64,000 nucleotides of DNA from Ceratotherium simum simum. Lineage: Eukaryota > Chordata > Mammalia > Perissodactyla > Rhinocerotidae. Each line of letters begins with the position of its first letter. Position 1 is the first letter of the stretch. The position numbers and the translations under genes were made by a program. The notes beneath the pieces are model-generated. The model had not been told where the DNA came from. It saw only the letters and a list, made by a program, of their open reading frames with translations, and searched no databases. Location: NCBI RefSeq assembly GCF_000283155.1, contig NW_004454195.1:3913085-3977084 (forward strand), given 5' to 3'. Shown one piece after another: positions 25,101-37,540 of this stretch.

Positions 25101-27473
25101 CTATATAAGGGTTTGCTGTGCTGACGGGGAAGATTGCACTAGCTTGAAAGAGGTTGGAAATATCCCATCTGAAAGCTCTTTTCAGTCCTCCTCAGCCTAA
25201 ACATTTTACTGAGAGAGGTCAAAGGTCACCAACTGTCAAAACAAAACCAAAATTACACAGTACTCCTGCAAGGAAGCTAAGCAGAGTGGAAACTCAGAGT
25301 TCACCAACTGGACTCCTTAATGCATCATGTAACAAACAGTAAAAATGTTCTTTAAAAGTAACAGGTACATTCTTCTAACTCCTGCTGATTTTTACAAGTT
25401 GTCCAACAAGTTTAAAAGACTAGCCTCTTAGGTATCAATGTAGAGAAAAAAAAAATTGAACTATTCTAGAAGGGGGAGTGGGGAGCCAGTTCAAACTTTG
25501 AACTGTCAAAGCAACCAGCCTGCAAACTCCAAAGGGCCGGATGGTTTCATAAACCTGAAGGTTCATAAATCTTCCTTTAAAGTTTCCAATTTCAAAAAGA
25601 GGTTGTTTTCTTTGTGGGACTGGGGAGTGGGGAAAATTTTTGCCATTGACTATCTGACCCACAAAACCCTAATAGCCTTTTAAGCTTTCTTGCTCTGCAA
25701 GCTGGAGACAAGCAGAACAGAGACAAAGGGAACAAGCTCAGAGCACAAGGTCATCTGCAGGCAACTCAGTGTGGAGAAGACCTGAGCTTCGATTTCTCAA
25801 CCCCGACTGTCTCATCACAGCTAAGGAAGTTCTAAGAGTTTAAACATACAGAGACTGAGTTTATCTACTCATTCTTCAGTCAGGAACTTTACAAATAGTT
25901 CTGATTTTTTTAGTCCAACACAAAATTTCCAGCATTTAAATCATATTCAGCAGTGCTCAGAAAAAAAAATTGGAGAAATGACTTCTCTGAGGTCCACCCA
26001 AATGGAGTACTTTTTGTGGGCTAACTTTATCCTCAAGCTCTTAATATACGAATGTGTGTGAGCTCCCTCTTTCCACTGCCTACCCAGTGGGAGACTGAGT
26101 GGACAGGCAGGAAGAGTACAGAAAATTGGAGAAAAATGGGAAAACCAAAGGGCGATTGGTAGCCACAGTGTGAATAACTGGCTCATTTCATTTATAAAGG
26201 TCTGTGTGTGTACCCAGCGTGTGGTACGTTTGTGCATCAAGTTGGTCACAATGGGATTCAATCAGGCAAGAGTCTGCAAAAAATGAGGGGTTTTGATTTT
26301 GATATGAAAATTAGTGAATCAGAAGAGGGAAACTGTTGTATGCAGAGATATATCTTATGTAGCTTGGCAATTGAAATACATAAACATTGCATTATTTTAT
26401 GTTCTCATATCCTTCTCTTATTCTGTCTGATCCTTCATTTTACATTAGCATAACTTCATTCTCTTCCCAGAATTCTTCCTTCCTGATATAAGCATATGAA
26501 CACCTCATCTCCGTGTTTATAACAACATTCTTGGAAGGAACAAATAAAAGAGAGCACGGATATGAAAGGGCTTTGTAAACTATGAAGCGCTATAATAATT
26601 TCAATTATGATTACTAATTCATATACTGAAATATACAAAAGATAGAGTGGAAAGTAGGACACATGAGAAATGTTAAATGCTTAATATCATTTACCGTAAA
26701 GAAAATTAGGTCCGAAGTGATTTAATAACCATGTTCAAGTATATTGGGGATTATTAGACTAAGGAGGTTTTCAGACTCTGTGGAAAACAGGAAAAAAAAA
26801 AATACAGGGTGACTTTAAGCTTCAAGGTATGTATAATAAGAAATTCCAACAGTCTGAGTCGTTGAGTCCCGGAATGGATGAATCATTAAAGGAGACTGTG
26901 GTCTGACTTCCCAGGAGTTGTACAGGAGCAGAATGGTCACCGTCTGATGTGGTTCATACTTCATAACCAAGCAAAAGGAATGAGAGCGATTAGATCACCC
27001 AAATCATATTTTCCAGCTCCAAAATGGTCATAGTATGATTTTTTTTTAAAACCTTATGCAAAGTCCCTATAACTTTAATATAAACATACACGTTTTAAAA
27101 ATAAAATCTCCTACTAATTGGAAAATCAGTTTAAAATTCCATCTATTATGCTGACAAATAAAAATATTTTTTAAATAAAATATGCGCTACACAATGAATG
27201 GAAACTTGAACAGCAGCCATTTCAGATGAGACTTCTGTTTATAAGACACTCCAAGGGGTTCAAAATTGTATCACAAAATAGAAACACAAGAACAAATTTC
27301 TCTGTTTTTATTTGTAGCCCTACAAAGCCTTTAGAACCTGAGGTGTCCAGGAAAAAAATATTTCAGCCAAATCAAAAACTCCCATCCTTTCGGTGACCAG
27401 TCATCATAAACGCTGTCGCAGGCCCTCTGGATAAAAGTGACACCCTTGTTAAGAGATCCCTCAGCCACACTTT
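22111..27473. other. Intergenic DNA, nothing recognised
   Basis: The longest unannotated stretch. ORFs up to 104 codons occur (25947-26261, minus) without any family motif, splice context or codon signal. Unrecognised old repeats are likely present. Confidence 0.45.
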
Positions 27474-27566
27474 ATGTATATGTATATGTTTATGTATGTG
27501 TATTTTATTTATTTATATTTTTATGTATATATATTTTGGTATATTTTTTTTTTTTTTTTTTTTTAA
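27474..27566 (+). repeat. TA/TATG-rich microsatellite and poly-T
   Basis: Runs of tatgtatatg and ttatttatttat end in about 22 T residues. Confidence 0.85.
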
Positions 27567-28330
27567 GAAAGTGAAGGGGGAAAGTTAATTCTCTCCTGAT
27601 TTCAAGGTTTTGTGGTGTGGCGTTGTCACTTCTCTCATTCAGATTTTACTCTGAAAAGAGGAGAATTAAGGTAACAAAGAGTCTAAATTTTAGATCTTCG
27701 TGCAGTGGAAAGTGGGATCCTAACTTCCAGCTCCATGCCAATTGCTTTATTGTGCTTTATTGTGCAGTGTGTGTGTAAGTGGCATACGTACACATGCATA
27801 AAACTTCCACTGCTTTTCAAGCAGCCTGAAAATTTTCCTATACCATCTATTTAGTCCTGACAGGAAGAGTCCAGCTTGGAAAACAAAACCCCTCCCTTAG
27901 CATTACCTCAGCCTTTTTGATCTCCTCAAAAACACAAGTAAGAGATGGGGTGGCTTTTATTCCCCACAAGCTGTTTCAAATGATAAGGGACTTTGGCGCC
28001 TCTGAGGACAAGGCACCCACTTATACCAATGACCATTTTTATGGAGGCTGTTCTGTTGATTAGTCCTGAAAGAGATGATACCTACAAAGATATTAGAAAG
28101 ACAATAAACAATAGGGTCCTGTTAAAACTGAAGCAGGTTGCCAAGGGACTTCTCATCCACCGTTAACTACTTAAATATTAACACTTCTGCTTAAATGGTA
28201 TTTAGACCATCGAATAACTTCTTGATTTTGCCTCTCTCAGAAGATGCTGCAAAGAACAAGTTCTTTTTTTCCTACACAGACACCAACACAAATATATCAA
28301 ATCTCACAAATAGTGAATAGTAGGAAAACT
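27567..28330. other. Intergenic DNA, nothing recognised
   Basis: No supportable feature. Confidence 0.5.
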
Positions 28331-28339
28331 AAGAGTTTT

Positions 28340-28534
28340 GTTTTTGTTTTTTTTGGTGAGGAAGATTCGCCCTCAGCTAATATCTGTGCCAATCTCCCCC
28401 TATTTTTTGTATGTGGGATGCCTCCACAACATGGCTGATGAGTGGAGTAGGTCAGCGCCCAGGTCCAAACCTGCGAACCTGGGCCACTGAAGTGGAGCAT
28501 GTGGAACTTTAACCACTTGGCCATGGGGCCAGCC
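28340..28534 (-). mobile_element. ERE-family SINE, antisense
   Basis: The motifs gaggaagattcgccctcagc and ttaaccacttggccatgggg are the reverse complement of the ERE tail and head. It abuts the T-rich 3' end of the neighbouring antisense L1; agagttttt-type repeats flank it, so it probably inserted at that L1 end. Confidence 0.88.
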
Positions 28535-30545
28535 TCAGAGTTTTTTTTTATTCAGGTATAATGGACAAACAAAATTGTAAGGTATTTAAAGTGTATAACA
28601 TGATGATTTGATATACGTATACATTGTGAAAGGATTCCTCTTTCCATCAGGTAACTAACACATTCATCACCTCACATATTTACTTTTTTTTGGTGAGAAC
28701 ATTTAAGTTCCATTCTCTTAGAAAATTTCAATTATACAATACAATCTAATCAATTATAGTCACCATGTTATACATTAGATCCTCAGACTTTATTCATTTT
28801 ATAACTGAAAGTTTGAACCCTTTTACCAACCTCTCCCTTTTTCCCCCACCTCCCAGCCCTTGGCAATCACTTTTACACTCTCTGTTTCTATGAGTTCAAT
28901 TTTCTATTTTTTAGGTTCCACATATAAGTGATACCATGTAGTATTTGTCTTTGTCTGACTTATTTCACTTAGCATAATGCTGTCTAGTTTCATCCACGTG
29001 GCCACAAATGGCAGGATTTCTTTTTTTATGACTGAATAATATTCCATGATATATATCTCACAGTTTCTTTATCTGTTCATCCAATTCACAGACATTTAGG
29101 TTGTTTCCATACCTTGGCTATTGTGAATAATGCTGCAAAGAAGTGTAAGTACAGATATCTCTTTGAAGTAATGATTTTGTTTCTTTTGGATATACTCCCA
29201 GAAGTGGGATTGCTTGATCATATAGTAGTTCTATTTTTAATTTCTTGAGGAAACTCCATAGTAGTTTCCCATAGTGGTTGCATCAATTTACATTCCCAAG
29301 AACAGTACACAAGAGCTCCCTTTTCTCCACATCCTTGCCAACACTTGTTATTTCTTTTCTTTTTGATAATAGCCATTCTAACAGGTGTGAGGTAATATCT
29401 CATTGCGGTTTTGACTTGTATTTCCCTGATGATTAGTGATATTGAGCATCTTTTCATGTACCTGTTGGCCATTTGTATGTCTTCTTTGGAAAAATGTCTA
29501 TTCAGTAAAGTTGCAGGATACAAAACCAATATACAGAAATCAGTTGCATATCTATACACCAACAATGAACTATCAGAAAGAGAAATAAAGAAAGCAATCC
29601 CATTTATAATAGTATCAAAAAGAATAAAATACTTAGGAATAAATTTAAGCAAGGAAGTGAAAGATCTGTACACTAAAAACTATAAGATATTGATGAAAGA
29701 AATCAAAAAAGACACAAACAAAAGGAAATATATGTTACATGCTCATGGATTGGAAGAATTAATATTGTTAAAATGTCCATACCACCCAAAGCAATCTACA
29801 GATTCAACACAATCCCTATCAAAATTGCAAGGCATTTTTCAAAGCAATAGAAAAAACAATCCTAAAATTCGTATAGAATTACAAAGGACACCGAATAGCC
29901 AAAGCAATCTTAAGAAAGAAAAACAGCTGGAAACATTGCACTTCCTGATTTCAAACTATATTACAAAGCTATAGTAATCAAAACAGTATGGTATTGGCAT
30001 GAAAACAGACACATAGATCAATGGACTAGAATAGAAATGTGCACACATGTATGGTCAATTAATTTATAACAAAGGAGCCAAAACTATCCAATGGGGAAAG
30101 GACAGTCTCTTCAATAAATGGTGATGGGAAAACTGGATAGCCACATGCAAAAGAATAAAACTGGACCCCCATCCTATCCCATACACAAAAATCAACTCAA
30201 AATGGATTAAAGACTTGAACATAAGACCTGAAACCATAAAACTCCTAGAAGAAAACTTAAGGGGTAATCTCCTTTACATTGGTTTTGGCAATGATATTTT
30301 GGATTTGACACCAAAAGCAAAGGCAAAAAAAGCAAAAATAAACAAGTGGGACTATATAAAACTAAAAAGCTTCTGCACAGTAAAAGAAACCATCAGCAAA
30401 ATGAAAAGGCAACCTATAGAATGGAAGAAAATATCTGCAAACCACATATCTGATAAGAGGTTAATATCCAAAATATACAAGGAACTCATACAACTCAATA
30501 GCAAAAAACCAAATAACCCAATTTTAAAATATGGGCAAAAGAAGA
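28535..30545 (-). mobile_element. LINE-1 with inverted 5' segment (twin-primed)
   Basis: From 28535 to about 29505 the element is antisense: a T-rich end, L1 3' UTR, then the ORF2 C-terminus, including [16 protein letters not shown] on the minus strand. From about 29506 to 30545 the orientation flips. The plus strand encodes upstream ORF2 sequence, from AVAGYKTN-like and [16 protein letters not shown] through GYLV-region remnants to [14 protein letters not shown]. The inverted segment stops just before the ORF2 position where the 3' segment begins. The flanks share taagagtttt (28330-28339 and 30546-30556). Several frame breaks make it inactive. Confidence 0.88.
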
Positions 30546-30781
30546 GTAAGAGTTTTGATAAATCTGAAGATTAGACTCCAGATGATAAGCATGGCAAGCT
30601 TTTCCTTCCAGAGTAACAAATGCCTGCTGTGTCTGCCTGGCATTGATTTCTTTCATCTCCATCCATCTGTTTGGTGACTGCAGGCCACGGTGTACATCCT
30701 TCACTCAATAGCAGTCACCCCACAGTGAACAATAACATGGTCTCCAGAATAGCTCCAATGGGCAATAACTAATATTCACAT

Positions 30782-30871
30782 ACTTATTAATGAGGCATAT
30801 TAAAAGCAAGGTAATTTCTACAGTTTACTTATTAATGAGGCATATAAAAAGCAAAGTAATTTCCATAGTTT
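30782..30871 (+). repeat. 45-bp tandem duplication
   Basis: Two adjacent 45-bp copies (30782-30826 and 30827-30871) both start acttattaatgaggcatat and end agttt, with about four differences. It is not a known repeat. Confidence 0.9.
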
Positions 30872-33038
30872 AACAATCCATTGTTCTCTAAATTCTATTT
30901 CAAAATTGCACCACATAGTTAGGAAAAATAAGCTACAGAACCTCAATAATATATAGATAGAAAATCATGAAAAAAAATGGCAGCATTCATGATTATATGA
31001 TTTGGGGAGGAATTTATTATTATTGTTATATTTTTATTTCTTTTAATTCTGTGGTACATCAGGTTAATGATATATTATAAAGATTAACACCAACATAGAG
31101 GCACATGGTACTGACATTATAGTGGACAGAGAAAGACAAGGATAGACTATAAGAGGCAGGAAGTAGAATTACAGAAAGTCAGCAATGAGATCAAAATGAG
31201 AGACGGCATAGCCTAGAGAGAAAGCAAAGTTCTCAGAGTTGCTTCAGGAGCTGAGAACAAGCCAGAATTGAGGAACCAGCTTAAACTGTATACCAGAAAC
31301 TGCACCAGAAGAAAAATTAAGTTCCTAAAAATAGGAAGAAGCTAACAGCCAAAATTTAGACCAGTAAAAGAAGCTGAGTAGGGTATATGTAGATACTGAA
31401 ATTCAGGAGCAGAGGCAAATCTGAGATCAAATACACTAATGAGCGTCAGGAAAACCAAAGTACAAAAAGGTCTGAAAAATAAATCATCAAGAGGCTCTGC
31501 AGTCTGATCAAAATAACAAGAGAATCAAACTGTAAAACCAAAATACAAAGGCTTGTGCAAATGGTCGGAACCAGAGGACGCTCAGGAGTTAAAGCTTGGC
31601 ACTTGGTGGACCAGAGAATGGAAGAGACTCCATCACCAAGAGCAAAGACTCTGAGGCAGGGCTCATGTCTACACACTTCTGGGAACTATTCCAATTTTAA
31701 TGCTTGGACACGATAGCACCTAAAAGTGAAGGTAGGCAAGGATTAAATCTTTCTATGACACTGAGTTGAAGACAATAGTATCTGTCAGTTTATTTTTCTC
31801 ATTAAACTATAAAGGTAATGCATATTTATGCAATGATTATTGAGGCCTTCAGTTTACAGTACGGATGATCCATTGAGACCCTCTTTGGTGATATATTAGA
31901 TATTTGGTTATGTTATTTGGTCATAAAATAACATTTTAACAGAACAAAATCATACATTTGATCATTTACCAATGAATGATTGATTACGCTAGTACTTAGG
32001 ATATTCTACTATACTTATTGCCACATATAAAATCATAAAGCCCAAAGTGCTATGTAGGGATTAAATGTCTACTTATGTTTGTGCATAACACATGTGTGTA
32101 TATATACAGAAATATACATACATAAACATATCTATGTTATATGAGCTATTATTCCCCTCTGCCTGTCACAATAAGCTCTTAGTATGTTGACAGATACAGT
32201 CATATATTTCTCCAACTCATTTCTTCTTTTTCAGGGCCATTTCTTTTGTTTTCATCACTTAATTATAAACAAGAATTTTGTTCTGAGATGCCATGCCCAT
32301 TTCCAATTGACTAATAGCAAAGAAAATCTAATAAGTGTTGATATCTTATCCTTAATTTAATTACCACTCTTCTGATAAATTGGAGAAACAATCATGTCCA
32401 GATCTCATTCAGGATGATAAAATCTCTCTCATTCTTCGTTCTTTGCCCACACTGAATTCTTGCTGACTTCAGCCTTGAATTCTGCTTATTTACAAAGGTC
32501 ACTAGCTACATTATTCTTCTAGCATAAAATCAGGTTCTCAGTATCCTTTTTTCTAGTTTCAGGGGCAAAAAGTATATCAAGGTTTATTAAAACTTGATGA
32601 CAGCATGAAAGTTAGAACAGACTTGACTATGGCAGATCTTGCAGATATATTTTTAAAATTCTCTTCTCAGAAACATTTTTGTAATGAGATATTAAAAATA
32701 AGGATATTTTAAAAAAGAATATTAAAATAGTTTAGATAAAAGGACATTTGCTTGTCCTCTGATATCCATTTTATAAAAAGGAAAATGAGTAAACATTTTT
32801 GAAAATACTATTGGGAATTATTTTTTTATCCAACTGCAATAACACTACTTTACATAAAATAGATCATGGTTTATCTTTTAACCATGGGAATGTTTATATT
32901 TTTCAATGTAGGATATCAAAAGATTTGTGTTTTGTTGGATTTCAAAGGAGGATTTATTATCATCCTCAAATTTACATATACTTGAATCTCTTGCTATGCC
33001 TTATCCTTCTGCTGATAAAAACTATTTACTCTGGGCAA
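30872..33038. other. Intergenic DNA, nothing recognised
   Basis: AT-rich with no gene or named repeat seen. Confidence 0.5.
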
Positions 33039-33170
33039 AGAAGAAAGAAAGAAAGAGAAGAAGAGAGAGAGAGAGAAAGAAAGACAAACAGGAGGGAGGG
33101 AGAGAGAGAGGAAGCAAGGAAGGGAAGGAGGGAGGAAGGATAGAAGGAAGAATAAAGGAAAGGAAAGAAA
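33039..33170 (+). repeat. GA-rich purine tract
   Basis: About 130 bp of nearly pure purine (gaaagaaagagaagaagaga and gggagggagagagag motifs). ORFs crossing it are low-complexity artefacts. Such tracts can form triplex DNA. Confidence 0.92.
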
Positions 33171-33589
33171 AACATACTCAAAAGTACTAGAAAGTAACAC
33201 CAAATGCAGAGAATTTCTAGAGGACAGCCAATATTCAAAAGAAGGAAATGACAACGGTGATTTTCCTCTATCATATGGCGTTTAGCCTGAGGGAAGACTG
33301 CAGTAATATTCTGTTGGGTGGCTAAAACTCTGTTAGAAAACCCACAGTTTTTCTGGGCAATTATAGCCACTTGAAAGTGAGGGGAGAATCTCAGAAAGAA
33401 AAGGCCCAGAGAAGAGGAGCCCCAAACTCTCTGTGTAAACTGCAAATTTCTGGCTGACCTCTCTGTGTGTGTGGCAGACTCCAAGCAGCACAACTAAGGA
33501 TTAAACAACTGAACTAAGGTTTGAATTGCCACCCAAGAAATGGAGGTTAAGGTTTGACTCTTGTTAAGTTAATTGCCAGCTAAAACAAA
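33171..33589. other. Intergenic DNA, nothing recognised
   Basis: No supportable feature. Confidence 0.5.
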
Positions 33590-35600
33590 CAAACAGACAA
33601 AAAGCGATACTCTTCAATAGACCACACACAATATATCATTTACAATGACAAGAATGCAATAGAAAATTATCTGATATATGAGGAAACAGCAAAATGTCAC
33701 TCATTATCAAAAAACAAAGACAATTAGCAGAATTCAATCTTGAGAGGGCTGAGGTTTTTGAGCAATGAATTTTAAAACAATTATTATAACTATGATTAAT
33801 GACGTGAAGATAAATATTCTCATAATAAATGAAAATGTAGAACTCTTAGCAGAGAAACAGAATGAAAAAGAACTAAAAGAAAATTCCAGAAAAGTACATC
33901 TAAATTTTTTTTAAAAATAATAGAATGAAAATGACAAAGAAAAGAGTCAGTAAACTTGAAGGTAAAACAATAGAAATTATCTAATCTGAAGAACAAAGAA
34001 AAATGAACAGAGCCTCAGGGACCTATGGGATAATTATAAAAAGGTCCAATTTAAATTTAATTGGTGTCTGAGAAGGAGAAGAGAATATGGAGCAGAAATA
34101 TTTGAATATATAATAGCCAAAAAGTTTTTAAATTGTTGAAAATAATAAACGTATGATATAAGAATCTCAATGACACCCAAGAAGTACAAATTCAAAGAAT
34201 ATCATATCTAAGCACACTATAGTCAAACTGTTTGAAATCAAAAATAGAAAAATTCCTGAAAGCAAAGAGAAGAAAACAAAACATTAAACAGAGGGAAACA
34301 ATGATTAGTTAACAACTGACTTGAAATCTAAAATTATGGATACCAGAAGACAATGGAGTGACATATTCAAAGTGCTGAAAAGAAAAATATGAATTAAGAA
34401 TTTCATTTTGAGCAAAGCTATCCTTCAAAAATAAAGGCAAAAAAAAAAAAAGGAAATATATTTTTTAAATGAGAGAATTTGTCAGAAGCAAACCTATTTT
34501 ATAACAATGCTACAGGAAGTTTTTCAGTCTAATGGGAAATAATACCAGAGGTAAACTTGGACCTCTAGGAAGGAATAGCGAATACCAGAAATGGAGAGAG
34601 GAGTAAATAGACCTATATGGTTGTAAGGCTTTTATGTTTATGTTGAATGCAACATTATTAATGCTAACCAGCCTGTGAAAAGTTATGGGTGTATATTATA
34701 ATCTCTAGAGCAACTACTAAAATATTAAAAGAACTCACATGCCATAATAACTCATTTTCAAGACAGTGAATGTCACCTCAATTAAATCTAAGGAAGAGAA
34801 TAAATTTAGTTCCAATAGAATAATCATTGGTATTACGTTCTTAATGACACTCTTTTCTCATTGTCTCTTTTCATTTTATTTGTTTTTTATTTATTTATTT
34901 GTTTTTTGCTGGGAAAGATTTGCCCTGAGCTAACATCTGTTGCCAATCTTCCTCTTTTTGTGTGAGCCTCCACCACAGCATGGCTATTGGAAAACAAATG
35001 GTATGGTTCCACACCCAGGAGCCAAACCTGGGCTGCTGAAGCGGGGCATGCTGAACTTGAACCGTTAGGCCATCAGGGCTGGCCCTGTTTCTTTTCAATA
35101 TATTCAGTGTGTGTTATAATTGTGTCGTATGACAGAAATTATAATAGTTCAAATGGATCTGTAAAGCACTTAGTCACAACAGTAACTAGATTCCTAAATT
35201 CTATTCTATTGTTAATAGAATTTTCTATCACAATTTTACATAAAGGCTTGTACACAAATATTTATCAGAGTATTGTTTATAGTGAGAGGGAGAGTAGATG
35301 TCATCTGGAAGAGTGGATAAATAAAATGTGAATACATTCAATGAAGTATTATAAAAGAATTAGAAACAACAGACTAGATGTACACATAGTAAAATGAATG
35401 CATATTCTAAATGTAACAGAGTAAAGAAAAAACAGGATGAAGATCATATTTAAATCTCTAAGACCATACTTTTGAGGTAAATTAAAAATGTATGCTCACT
35501 CAACAACAATACACATCTTACAGGAACACATACAAAATAATTCATGTAAACATGTTAGAATGGTTGTTTCTGGGGAAAGGAAAGAAAAGGAGTGAAGAGA
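33590..35600 (+). mobile_element. Ancient LINE-1 (L1M-type), interrupted by an ERE
   Basis: ccagaagacaatggagtgac, catattcaaagtgctgaaaa and gctatccttcaaaaataaag are signatures of old mammalian L1s. The 3' part resumes after the SINE: gagtggataaataaaatgtg, gaatacattcaatgaagtat, agaatggttgtttctgggg. It is heavily mutated with no intact ORF, and internal deletions are likely. Confidence 0.65.
34874..35085 (-). mobile_element. ERE-family SINE, antisense, inside the old L1
   Basis: Reverse-complement ERE motifs (tttgccctgagctaacatct, gccatcagggctggcc) with a target duplication tgtctcttttca (34862-34873) versus tgtttcttttca (35086-35097). Confidence 0.92.
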
Positions 35601-35612
35601 AGGATAAAAAGA

Positions 35613-35624
35613 GATAGATGATAG

Positions 35625-35657
<33 letters not shown>

Positions 35658-35697
35658 CAAGCAGATAGACAGATAGATAGATAGATAGATAGATAGA
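35613..35697 (+). repeat. GATA/GACA compound microsatellite
   Basis: Blocks of GATA and GACA units, interrupted in the middle, directly downstream of the L1 3' end. Confidence 0.93.
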
Positions 35698-35895
35698 AGC
35701 TAAAAAGAAATAATGGGAGCAGCTATGCATTGAACAATAATAATAATGTATCATGAAACGAAGACAATGAATAATTCTACCTCTGTAGCTAACTAAGGTC
35801 CATTCAAAAGAGAAAAGGAATTGAATTATCTGAACATCACTTTTTTTTCTTCATTTGCCTGCTCTGGGTGTCTAGGATTCACTTCCACACTAGTT

Positions 35896-36109
35896 TTTTT
35901 TTTTTTTTAAAGATTTTATTTATTTATTTTCCCCCCAAAGCCCCAGTAGATAGTTGTATGTCGCAGTTGCACATCTTTCTAGTTGCTGTATGTGGGACGC
36001 GGCCTCAGCATGGCCAGAGAAGCAGTGTGTCGGTGCGCGCCTGGGATCCGAACCCGGGCCGCCAGCAGCGGAGCGCACGCACTTAACCGCTAAGCCACGG
36101 GGCCGGCCC
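35896..36109 (-). mobile_element. ERE-family SINE, antisense, CpG-rich
   Basis: T-run, then agccccagtagatagttgta, gggatccgaacccgggccgc and aagccacggggccggccc, the reverse complement of the ERE head. The target duplication is ccacactagtt at 35885-35895 and 36110-36120. Many retained CpGs indicate a young copy. Confidence 0.93.
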
Positions 36110-36315
36110 CCACACTAGTTTTAAACTTAAACTGATAGACAGGTTTTATGAAAGACCTATCAAATCATGCTGTTGTAATTCTTAGCGACTAAAACTGAAA
36201 GCACTAAGCAGAATATTTGCAGTGACCATTGTATACATAGAGTCAAATTTTCAACACCTACACATCCCTAAAACCAAATGAAAAGTTATTCACAGGCTTT
36301 AAAAATTTGACTTGT

Positions 36316-36557
36316 GGGGCTGGCCCGGTGGCGTAGTGGTTAAGTGCGTGCACTCCACTTCAGCGGCCCGGAGTTCACAGGTTTGGATCCTGGGTGTGCA
36401 CTGATGCACCACTTGTCAAGCCATGCTGCAGCGGCATCCTATATAAAGAAGAGGAAGATGGGCATGGATGTTAGCCCAGGGCCAACCTTCCTAGGCAAAA
36501 AGAGGAAGACTGGCATCGGATGTTACCTCAGGGCTTACCTTCCTCACACACACACAA
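36316..36557 (+). mobile_element. ERE-family SINE with perfect target duplication
   Basis: The head is ggggctggcccggtggcgta and the tail agatgttacctcagg-like, ending in a CA-rich tract. The perfect 15-bp duplication aaaaatttgacttgt lies at 36301-36315 and 36558-36572. Confidence 0.95.
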
Positions 36558-36594
36558 AAAAATTTGACTTGTACCACTGTCTAATGATCTAGGC

Positions 36595-36793
36595 CAGAGG
36601 TTGACAAACTACAGCTTGCAGGCCAACTATAGCCAAGCAAGCTGTTTTTGTAAAGCCTGTGAGCTAAGAATATTGTTTACATTTTAAAATGGTTTTATAA
36701 GTACCTACATATTATCCTTGATTTTACCTGTTGGCTAGCAAAGCCTAAAATATTTACTATCTGGCTCTTTAAGAGAAAGTTCGCTGACCCCTG
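36595..36793 (+). mobile_element. Non-autonomous hAT-Charlie DNA transposon
   Basis: It starts cagaggttgacaaactacag and ends ttcgctgacccctg; the inside reads gcaaagcctaaaatatttac. The 8-bp duplications atctaggc (36587-36594) and atctagac (36794-36801) fit the hAT-Charlie target preference nTCTAGAn. Confidence 0.85.
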
Positions 36794-37119
36794 ATCTAGA
36801 CTCTAGAAAAAATGAAATAATTATCTTTGATATTCTTTCCTTTGCATGACTTGTGTCCCAGGTTACAAGGAACATTTTAGAATCAGTTTTTTGGGCAAAA
36901 GTAGGAATCTGTCACTGTCTGGCAACCTCTGAAGTAGAATATGGGGAAATGTGTTGCCCATCAAGTAAAATATATTAATTAGATGATAGACATCCAAGTA
37001 CATTTGTAGGATAATTTAAGGAATAAACATAATATCAGCACTAGAGTATAATGATAATTACAGATTACATTTTCCAAGATGGACATGATAGAAGTTTCCA
37101 TTCCACATACTTTTCTTAC

Positions 37120-37530
37120 AATGACATGTTGACACCCTTCCCATTGATAGATGGGGTCTATTCCGTCCCCTTGAATTTGAGCATGCTGGTGACCATGAAG
37201 GAAATGATGCTATGTAACTTTCAAGATTTGGGTTGGTTGCTCTTGGAACCCAGCCTCCATGCTATGAGGAAGCCCAGACCACATGAAGAGGCCATGAGTG
37301 TTCTGCTGGACAACCTCAGCTGAGGTCCAAGCTGACAGCCAACATCAATCGCCAGACATCTGAGTGAGGAAGCCTCTGAGATGCCTGAAGCCCCAGCTGC
37401 CACCTGCCTGCAACCTCCATGAAAGACCCCAAGAAAGAACAATGAGAGACAATAATAAATTGATTGTTATTGTTTTAAGCCACTAAATTTGGTGTAATTT
37501 TTTGCAGCAATAATCAGAACAACTATTTAT
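37120..37530 (+). mobile_element. MLT1-type (MaLR) solo LTR
   Basis: The sequences gctatgaggaagcccagacc, ccaagctgacagccaacatc and the terminal ttttaagccactaaatttgg are typical of MLT1 LTRs (ERVL-MaLR). Non-coding and ancient. Confidence 0.72.
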
Positions 37531-37540
37531 AGTCTCTTTT

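Noticed and set aside
29411..29974. 187-codon + strand ORF
   Set aside because: It crosses the inversion junction of the twin-primed L1. The first part is antisense L1 and the second sense ORF2, so it is an accidental fusion.
33026..33493. 155-codon minus-strand ORF rich in Ser/Leu/Phe
   Set aside because: Produced by the GA-rich purine tract; low complexity only.
35896..36109. tRNA-like sequence with A and B boxes
   Set aside because: The tRNA resemblance comes from the tRNA-derived head of an ERE SINE, not a functional tRNA gene; there is no cloverleaf end and a SINE body follows.
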